Shown here piece by piece: positions 6,287 through 11,523 of a DNA stretch of 11,523 nt. The position numbers were made by a program, and so were the translations under genes. This stretch comes from Lachnospiraceae bacterium. GTDB lineage: Bacteria; Bacillota; Clostridia; Lachnospirales; Lachnospiraceae. The DNA lies in contig CAAEUM010000006.1 of assembly GCA_900759225.1 (NCBI GenBank), positions 1 through 11,523 of the forward strand, given 5' to 3'. The notes under the pieces are model-generated. The model did no database searches. It saw only the letters and a list, made by a program, of their open reading frames with translations, and was not told where the DNA came from. The first letter of the stretch is position 1, and each line of letters begins with the position of its first letter.

Positions 6287-6304
6287 TGCGAAAGCGCTTA
6301 CGCA
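6287..6304. promoter_or_regulatory. LacI-type operator O3 of the GH3-ABC operon
   Basis: TGCGAAAGCGCTTACGCA is an 18-base near-perfect palindrome (only the pair at 6291/6300 does not match). It shares the AAAGCGCTT core with O1. It lies between the promoter and the ribosome binding site AAAAGGAG (6304-6311) that serves ATG 6317. The TGCG/CGCA arms do not fit a cre site, which favours the neighbouring LacI protein as the ligand. Confidence 0.82.
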
Positions 6305-6316
6305 AAAGGAGAAAAT

Positions 6317-8032
6317 ATGAAAGAAAAGAATTCCTATATCGTTTCATTGATACAGAAAATGAGCTTGGAAGAAAAGGTAGGAGCAGTTTTAACACTCGGT
6401 TTTTCGGGAGCTGTTCCAAAACAGAATGTGTATGATTATATAACGAAATATCATTGCGGGGGTTTACGGCTTTCGCCTGAATTTCGTATTTTTGGAAATT
6501 ATGTTGATCCCAACAGCAATAAAACGGTTGTAAAGGTGAAAACAAATGCCGGGATTAAATATGATAAGGTTCCTCCGGTATGTACTGCCTCTGAATATAA
6601 GGCAATTCTGGATGAGTTTCAGGCTGTGGCAAGAGCCCGACACCTCTCGATTCCTCTTCATCTTTCTTTTGACCAGGAAGGCGGAAGCAGCGCAGACTTT
6701 TTCTTTGGCGGAGTAAATATTTATCCAAAGCCAATGGGAATCGCAGCTACCGGTGATGAACATATGGCTTATCTGACTGCAAAGGCAACCTCCGAACAGG
6801 CAAAGGCAGTAGGATTTAATTGGATCCATTCTCCTGTTCTGGATGTAAATTCAAATCCGGCGAATCCGGAAATCGCCACCCGTTCTTATTCTGATTCGGC
6901 AGAAGTAGTTGCCAGATATGGGGTACAAGCCTGCAGAGGTTATAAAGATGGCGGTATGATCGCAACAGGAAAGCACTTTCCGGGTCGTGGCCATTCTGCT
7001 TCCGATGCTCATTTTGGAGTACCTGTTATTGATGTGGATTATGATACATTGTGGAATAGAGAGCTTCTTCCTTATCGGGTGCTTATAAAAGAGGAACTTC
7101 TCCCATCTATTATGATTGCCCATACAAAATTTCCTGCATTGGATGATGAGTATATTGCTACTGTATCCCGAAAGATCCTTACAGGCCTGTTGAGAGAAAA
7201 AATGGGATTTGAGGGTGTAATTGCCACAGACAGTATGACAATGGGAGGTGTTGCATCACAGTATGGTGTAGCCAATGCATGTGCAATGGCGTTGGAAGCT
7301 GGAGCAGATCTGGTTCTGATGAAAGCTGAAAATGAGTTAGTAGATGAAACTTTCCATATGATACTGCAGTTTGTTAAGGATGGAAGAATTCCAACAGAAG
7401 AATTGGATGAAAAGGTATACAGGATATTGAAACTGAAGTACGAGTATGGCCTGTTCCATCACACCGATACCAGAGACGTGGTACCTGAAACAATCCTTGC
7501 AAAGCCGGAATATAAGGAACTTGCCCGCCAGGCAGCAAGAAAATCTGTTTTGATTTACAGGAACAAAGAAAATCTGCTTCCTTTGGATAAGAAAAAAAAG
7601 ACACTTATAATAGAACAGAAAGTGAAAAATTATAACAGCCTGTCCTGGCATTCAGGAATTTTATATGAGGATTGCTTGAAGCTGGGAGCAGATGTAGATT
7701 ATTTGGAAACGGCATATCACTATGACAAAGAGGATGAGGAGAGAGTAAAGCAGGCGCTGAAGGAATATGACACTGTAGTGATCACGAATTATTACCTCAG
7801 GACCCTTTTGAGTAATAAAGCTTATCTGGAGACAGTTTTGAAGGATTATAAGGGACAGGCGATCATTGTGACAAATACTCCTTATGAGCCCCTCTCTATT
7901 CCGGAAGGTTCTGGACACGTGGTGATAAATTTTGCAACTTCCCCAGAGAATGTACAGGCAACAGCCTCTGTTCTCTATGGTGTGCAGGAGCCGGAAGGAG
8001 TATGGCCTTTAACGAATCAGGGGGGTGAATAA
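6317..8032 (+). CDS. GH3 family beta-N-acetylglucosaminidase (NagZ-like), cytoplasmic
   Basis: A 571-residue family 3 glycoside hydrolase of the NagZ/beta-hexosaminidase branch. An (alpha/beta)8 barrel fills about residues 10-380: DQEGG (119-123), RSY (189-191), KHFPGRGHSASDAH (219-232) with the Asp230/His232 general acid/base dyad of this branch, and TDSMTM (304-309) with the predicted nucleophile Asp305. A second domain (about 395-571) follows, as in two-domain Gram-positive NagZ. There is no signal peptide, so it acts in the cytoplasm, removing non-reducing GlcNAc from oligosaccharides brought in by the ABC transporter encoded next. Oddities: an extra loop at about 55-92, KHFPGRGH instead of the usual KHFPGHGD, and no Arg after DQEGG. 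Some GH3 enzymes of this branch have been reported to act as phosphorylases. Substrate (muropeptide sugar or chitin fragment) is inferred. First gene of the operon. Confidence 0.88.
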   Translation: MKEKNSYIVSLIQKMSLEEKVGAVLTLGFSGAVPKQNVYDYITKYHCGGLRLSPEFRIFGNYVDPNSNKTVVKVKTNAGIKYDKVPPVCTASEYKAILDEFQAVARARHLSIPLHLSFDQEGGSSADFFFGGVNIYPKPMGIAATGDEHMAYLTAKATSEQAKAVGFNWIHSPVLDVNSNPANPEIATRSYSDSAEVVARYGVQACRGYKDGGMIATGKHFPGRGHSASDAHFGVPVIDVDYDTLWNRELLPYRVLIKEELLPSIMIAHTKFPALDDEYIATVSRKILTGLLREKMGFEGVIATDSMTMGGVASQYGVANACAMALEAGADLVLMKAENELVDETFHMILQFVKDGRIPTEELDEKVYRILKLKYEYGLFHHTDTRDVVPETILAKPEYKELARQAARKSVLIYRNKENLLPLDKKKKTLIIEQKVKNYNSLSWHSGILYEDCLKLGADVDYLETAYHYDKEDEERVKQALKEYDTVVITNYYLRTLLSNKAYLETVLKDYKGQAIIVTNTPYEPLSIPEGSGHVVINFATSPENVQATASVLYGVQEPEGVWPLTNQGGE

Positions 8033-8920
8033 ATGAAAAAACGGGAGAGAAAAGAAGCTCTGGCAGGAGCTGCATTCATCCTTCCCAGTTTTCTGGGATT
8101 TCTGGTTTTTACCTTTTTGCCGGTGGTTATGTCACTTGGATTAAGCTTTACAGAGTGGAATTTTTTAAAGGGACTGGACGATATACGCTTTAATGGATTG
8201 GAAAATTATATAAAGCTGTTTTCGGATGATTGGTTTATTAATTCTTTCCGGAATAATATCGTGTTTACAGCAGTGACGATTCCGGTCTGCCTGGCGCTGG
8301 GGCTTATATTTGCGACCATTATTAATAAGTATATTATGGGGAAAACAGTAGTTAAGATCATGTTTTTTATTCCCTATATTGCCAGTGTTGTTGCAGTGTG
8401 TGCAGTATGGCAGGTGCTTTTGCAGCCTTCCTATGGACCGGTGAATCAGTTCCTTCAGGCAATCGGTATTGAAAATCCGCCGAAATGGCTGGTAGATTTT
8501 AAATGGGCCCTTCCCTCTGTTATGGTAATTTATATCTGGCAGCAGCTGGGATATTACATTATCGTGTTTATGGCAGGGTTAAACGGGATTTCCAAGGATG
8601 TGTATGAGGCTGCTCAGATTGATGGGGCAACGGGAATACGTCAGTTCTTTAGTATTACAGTTCCGCTGGTGGCGCCGACTACTTTCTTTTTATCTGTTAT
8701 GGGAATAATCGGTTCTTTTAAAGTTTTTGACCAGATTAGCGTGCTGACCCAGGGCGGGCCGGGAAATTCTACTTCTGTAATGGCTTATTATATTTACAAG
8801 ACAGCTTTTGAGGATTACAAGATGGGGTATGCCAATACGCTGGCGTGGGCATTGTTTATTTTGATATTCCTGGTAACGATCGTTCAGTGGAAGTTCCAGG
8901 ATAAGTTTTCGGCTGAGTAG
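8033..8920 (+). CDS. CUT1 sugar ABC transporter permease, MalF/UgpA type
   Basis: A 295-residue membrane protein with about six hydrophobic segments (roughly 12-38, 75-97, 107-130, 160-182, 211-229, 267-285). The cytoplasmic EAA loop that docks the ATPase is at 192-211 (EAAQIDGATGIRQFFSITVP). The N-terminal RKEALAGAAFILPSFLGF start and the TQGGPGNSTSVM segment near 239-250 are typical of MalF/UgpA-like subunits of the CUT1 family, which move oligosaccharides. Its ATG follows the GH3 stop codon with no gap, and the ribosome site AGGGGGGTG (8019-8027) lies inside the GH3 gene, so the two are translationally coupled. It should pair with the permease at 8934-9773 and use the lipoprotein at 9807-11183 as substrate receptor. 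Confidence 0.93.
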   Translation: MKKRERKEALAGAAFILPSFLGFLVFTFLPVVMSLGLSFTEWNFLKGLDDIRFNGLENYIKLFSDDWFINSFRNNIVFTAVTIPVCLALGLIFATIINKYIMGKTVVKIMFFIPYIASVVAVCAVWQVLLQPSYGPVNQFLQAIGIENPPKWLVDFKWALPSVMVIYIWQQLGYYIIVFMAGLNGISKDVYEAAQIDGATGIRQFFSITVPLVAPTTFFLSVMGIIGSFKVFDQISVLTQGGPGNSTSVMAYYIYKTAFEDYKMGYANTLAWALFILIFLVTIVQWKFQDKFSAE

Positions 8921-8933
8921 GGGAGGTGGAAAT

Positions 8934-9773
8934 ATGGTTGTAAGTACAAAAGGAAAAGTGATAAGAATTGTACTGACTATCCTGTGCGTGGCAATCGGTA
9001 TTACAATGCTGCTGCCATTGGTATGGATGTTATCTACTTCCTTTAAATATGAGGCGGATGTATTTACATTCCCTATTGAGTGGATTCCCAAACGGACAGT
9101 AGGATTTGACAATTACAGGGAAGTATGGGGGGAAACTTACCAGTTTGGAACTTATTATTGGAATTCCATTAAAATTACGGTAATCTCCACTGCTTTACAG
9201 CTTCTTATTTCGGCAATGGGGGCCTACGGGTTTACAAAGATTAATTTCAAGGGAAGGGATAAGCTGTTTTTATTATATCTGGCTACTATGATGATACCTC
9301 ATCAGGTAACCATTGTTCCTCAGTTTTTAATTCTCAGGGGTATGAAGCTTTATAATACCCATTTAGGAATTATTTTAATGCTGACCTTCAGTGTATATGG
9401 TGTATTTTTACTTCGCCAGAATATTATGACACTGCCGGATTCGTTGTGTGAATCCGCAAAAATAGACGGGGCAGGACATTTACAGATATTTACTTATATC
9501 ATTTTGCCTCTGATTAAACCGGCTTTGGCTACCTTGGCAATTCTTAAGTTTGTATGGACCTGGAACGATTATCAGACACCACTGATTCTTTTGAATAAAC
9601 GGGCCCTTTATACGATACAGCTTGGAATGAGGATGTTTGCTACAGAATCCGGCAGCTATTATGCATTGATCATGGCAGCGGCCGTTTCTGCTACGATACC
9701 GTTGATCTTGATGTTCCTTTTAGGACAGAAGCACGTAATTGAGGGGATTGCAGCGGGAGCAGTAAAAGGTTAA
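8934..9773 (+). CDS. CUT1 sugar ABC transporter permease, MalG/UgpE type
   Basis: A 279-residue inner-membrane subunit of the MalG/UgpE type. It begins with a membrane segment (about 10-33) leading to the family-typical LPLVWMLSTSFK. Further segments lie at about 80-100, 110-132, 142-160, 187-208 and 245-265. The EAA loop is ESAKIDGAGHLQIFTYIILP (173-192). The ending KHVIEGIAAGAVKG is the usual C-terminus of this subunit. GGGAGGTGG (8921-8929) lies directly after the stop of the first permease and serves ATG 8934. It should form the heterodimeric channel with that permease. No ATPase gene is seen between 6317 and the window edge; CUT1 systems of Firmicutes commonly borrow a shared MsmX/MsmK-type ATPase encoded elsewhere. 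Confidence 0.93.
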   Translation: MVVSTKGKVIRIVLTILCVAIGITMLLPLVWMLSTSFKYEADVFTFPIEWIPKRTVGFDNYREVWGETYQFGTYYWNSIKITVISTALQLLISAMGAYGFTKINFKGRDKLFLLYLATMMIPHQVTIVPQFLILRGMKLYNTHLGIILMLTFSVYGVFLLRQNIMTLPDSLCESAKIDGAGHLQIFTYIILPLIKPALATLAILKFVWTWNDYQTPLILLNKRALYTIQLGMRMFATESGSYYALIMAAAVSATIPLILMFLLGQKHVIEGIAAGAVKG

Positions 9774-9806
9774 AACAAATTTAAAGATATAAAGAGGAGG
9801 ATTATC

Positions 9807-11183
9807 ATGAAAACAAAAACAACAAGGATAACAGCAGCAGTTTTAGTATCTGCCATAGCAGTCTGCGGGCTTGCAGGCTGCGGTAAAAGTGAAACAGCAG
9901 AAAGCTCTAAGGCAGAAGCAGGAGCTCAGACAGCAGCTGGCGCTTCGGATGAAAAGGTGACGCTGAGCTGGTATACCTGGGAGGCAAATGTGCAGGATGA
10001 GCTTCAGGCTATGGCAGAGGAATATACGAAGGTGAATCCTAACGTAACTGTTCAGGTGGAGGTTATGGGTGATGCCAATTCTACTTCTTATCTGGAAAAG
10101 CTGGATGTAATGACTATGGGTGGGGAGGAAATGGATATTGTAATGCAGCCGTCTTTTGCAACTCATTCTGCAAGAGCAGCCAGTGATGCTCTTCTGCCTC
10201 TGGATGATTTTATGAAAGCAGAGGGAATCACTATGGGGGAGGAATATGTGATCGATACCCCGGTAAACGGCAGTTACTACGCTCTTCCGGCTGACCTTAA
10301 GTCCTGGTATGTCCTGATGAATAAGGACGATCTGGATGCGGCAGGGCTTCCGGTTCCCAGTTTTGATTGGACCTGGGAGGATTATAAGGAGTATGCAGTA
10401 AAGCTGACTCATGGGGAAGGGGCGGATACCCATTATGGCTCTTTTATGCAGGCTTCCAATGACCGTTACTGCTATCTCCCTATGTGGGCAGAAAAGCAGG
10501 ATGACCCGTTCTTTAAGGATGAAAATACACTTAATTTTGATGATCCATTATTTAAGGAGTTTTTGGAATACCGGTATGACCTGGAAAACGTCAGCAAATG
10601 TCAGACTCCTTACAGTGATGTAAAAGCATTGAGCATGAACTACAGGGACCAGTTTTTTAATGGAAAAGTAAGTATGCTGGCAATCGGAAGTTATACGCTT
10701 CCAGATATTTCCAACCAGGAAAAGTATCCTCATGATTTTGTTACAACCTTTGCACCGATTCCAAAGTGGAATGAAACAACAGAAGGCGGCGGAACTATTA
10801 CGGAGTGCCATTATTATGGAATTTCAAAAAACAGTACACATCCACAGGAAGCATATGATTTCCTGCGTTGGCTGACAACAGAAGGTTATCAGTATAAGCC
10901 ATCCTCTCTGTCTGCACAAAAGGGTGTTGACCGCTATGAAACCTTTGTCTCCAACCTGTCTGAAGATGCAAAGAAATTCTATGATCTGGATGCGTTAAAT
11001 AACCTTTACAACAGCGGTGACTGGAAAGATAATTTCTATACAATTAATACAACATACCGTTCTTCCTTGGAATCTATGGTAAAGGAAGAATCTGAAAAAT
11101 ATCTTTTAGGTCAGCAGAGTATTGAGGACACTGTGGCAAATTATCAGAAGCGGGCAGAGGAGATCAAAGCAGATGCCCAGTAG
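9807..11183 (+). CDS. Sugar ABC transporter substrate-binding lipoprotein
   Basis: A 458-residue extracellular solute-binding protein (family 1). The signal peptide has a basic start (MKTKTTR), a hydrophobic core and the lipobox LAGC (22-25), so Cys25 is lipidated and anchors it to the membrane. A Ser/Ala/Glu-rich linker (about 27-48) precedes the mature domain, which opens with VTLSWYTWEANVQDELQAMA, typical of oligosaccharide binders. AGGAGG (9795-9800) precedes ATG 9807 and the gene lies 33 bases after the second permease without a terminator. It should deliver its sugar to the two permeases encoded upstream. Many tryptophans and tyrosines (for example SWYVLMNK and DWTWEDYKEY) fit carbohydrate stacking but do not reveal the ligand. 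That it binds a GlcNAc-containing oligosaccharide is inferred from the GH3 gene. Confidence 0.92.
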   Translation: MKTKTTRITAAVLVSAIAVCGLAGCGKSETAESSKAEAGAQTAAGASDEKVTLSWYTWEANVQDELQAMAEEYTKVNPNVTVQVEVMGDANSTSYLEKLDVMTMGGEEMDIVMQPSFATHSARAASDALLPLDDFMKAEGITMGEEYVIDTPVNGSYYALPADLKSWYVLMNKDDLDAAGLPVPSFDWTWEDYKEYAVKLTHGEGADTHYGSFMQASNDRYCYLPMWAEKQDDPFFKDENTLNFDDPLFKEFLEYRYDLENVSKCQTPYSDVKALSMNYRDQFFNGKVSMLAIGSYTLPDISNQEKYPHDFVTTFAPIPKWNETTEGGGTITECHYYGISKNSTHPQEAYDFLRWLTTEGYQYKPSSLSAQKGVDRYETFVSNLSEDAKKFYDLDALNNLYNSGDWKDNFYTINTTYRSSLESMVKEESEKYLLGQQSIEDTVANYQKRAEEIKADAQ

Positions 11184-11193
11184 GAAGTGAAGT

Positions 11194-11523
11194 ATGGATA
11201 TAGAAAAACAGATGGATATAACGGTTCCGGAACATGAATTTTTGATTTGTGTAGATTCTGACGGAAGTGTTATGGATACCATGAACAGTAAACATATGAA
11301 GTGTTTTGGCCCCTGTCTGGACAGCTTTTGGAAGTTGGGGGAGGAACGAGATGCTATTTTGAAGCGCTGGAATGAATTGAATCTATTTTCTGGTACCCGG
11401 GGCGTAAATCGTTATCGTTCTTTGTATATGCTTCTGCAGGAAATGGACAGCCAAGGTCATTCAGTGGAAGGTTTGGAGGTCTTCGGAAAATGGGTAACAA
11501 GCAGCAGTGAGTTATCGAATGGA
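11194..11523 (+). CDS. HAD-superfamily hydrolase (probable phosphatase), N-terminal part, cut by window edge
   Basis: The first 110 codons are present and the frame stays open to the last base. After a short N-terminal extension, the strand FLICVDSDGSVMDTM holds HAD motif I: Asp21 is the predicted phospho-accepting nucleophile, with Asp23 as the acid/base. It is followed by a helical segment with many charged residues, probably the cap domain seen in phosphoglycolate/beta-phosphoglucomutase-like members. AGGAAG (11182-11187) lies six bases before ATG 11194, ten bases after the stop of the lipoprotein gene, so it belongs to the same operon. ATG 11212 (codon 7) is an alternative start. A role in dephosphorylating a sugar phosphate made from the imported sugar is inferred. 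Motifs II-IV lie outside the window, so family membership rests on motif I. Confidence 0.75.
   Translation, partial: MDIEKQMDITVPEHEFLICVDSDGSVMDTMNSKHMKCFGPCLDSFWKLGEERDAILKRWNELNLFSGTRGVNRYRSLYMLLQEMDSQGHSVEGLEVFGKWVTSSSELSNG

Noticed and set aside
9843..10433. 196-codon minus-strand open frame inside the binding-protein gene
   Set aside because: Cys/His/Leu-rich translation without recognisable domains, antisense to a lipoprotein with intact signal peptide and lipobox; a shadow.

Overview
The window looks like chromosomal DNA of a Gram-positive anaerobe of the Clostridia, most likely a Lachnospiraceae-type gut bacterium. The reasons are strong AGGAGG-type ribosome binding sites, AT-rich promoters of the sigma-A type, ECF sigma factors paired with RsiV-like anti-sigma factors, LacI-controlled carbohydrate ABC operons, and a CUT1 transporter with no ATPase gene beside it. 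The genus is an inference; no rRNA or species marker is present.

Layout. (1) Positions 2-202 hold the 3' end of an IclR-family regulator, closed by a rho-independent terminator. (2) Positions 255-1688 hold an ECF sigma factor and its ATGA-overlapping membrane anti-sigma factor (RsiV-like, DUF3298). (3) On the minus strand, 1776-3263, is a stand-alone Lon-type AAA+ ATPase with no protease domain and an Asn in place of the Walker B Asp. (4) Positions 3484-4949 hold a second, paralogous ECF sigma/RsiV-like pair. It is preceded by a sigma-A-type promoter and a near-perfect ECF promoter (TGAAAC-N17-CGTCTA), which implies positive autoregulation. (5) Positions 4993-6153 hold a LacI-family repressor with its promoter, operator and strong terminator. 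(6) From 6244 to the right edge runs a carbohydrate operon: a GH3 family NagZ-like beta-N-acetylglucosaminidase without signal peptide, two CUT1 permeases, a substrate-binding lipoprotein, and the beginning of a HAD-superfamily phosphatase cut by the window edge.

How the parts work together. The GH3-ABC operon probably imports a GlcNAc-containing oligosaccharide (a muropeptide-derived or chitin-type sugar) and cleaves it in the cytoplasm. The LacI protein probably controls both its own gene and the operon through three related sites (consensus RAAAGCGCTWWC), at about 5050, 6176 and 6296; the last sits between a near-consensus promoter and the ribosome binding site. The two sigma/anti-sigma pairs resemble SigV/RsiV, which in Bacillus subtilis senses lysozyme, so envelope-stress sensing lies next to a possible cell-wall-sugar salvage operon. 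That functional link is an inference from proximity only.

No tRNA, rRNA, CRISPR array, insertion sequence or phage gene was seen. I see no clear new system. The items most worth a second look are the paired sigma modules flanking the odd AAA+ protein, the three-site LacI regulon, and the divergent active-site motifs of the GH3 enzyme.
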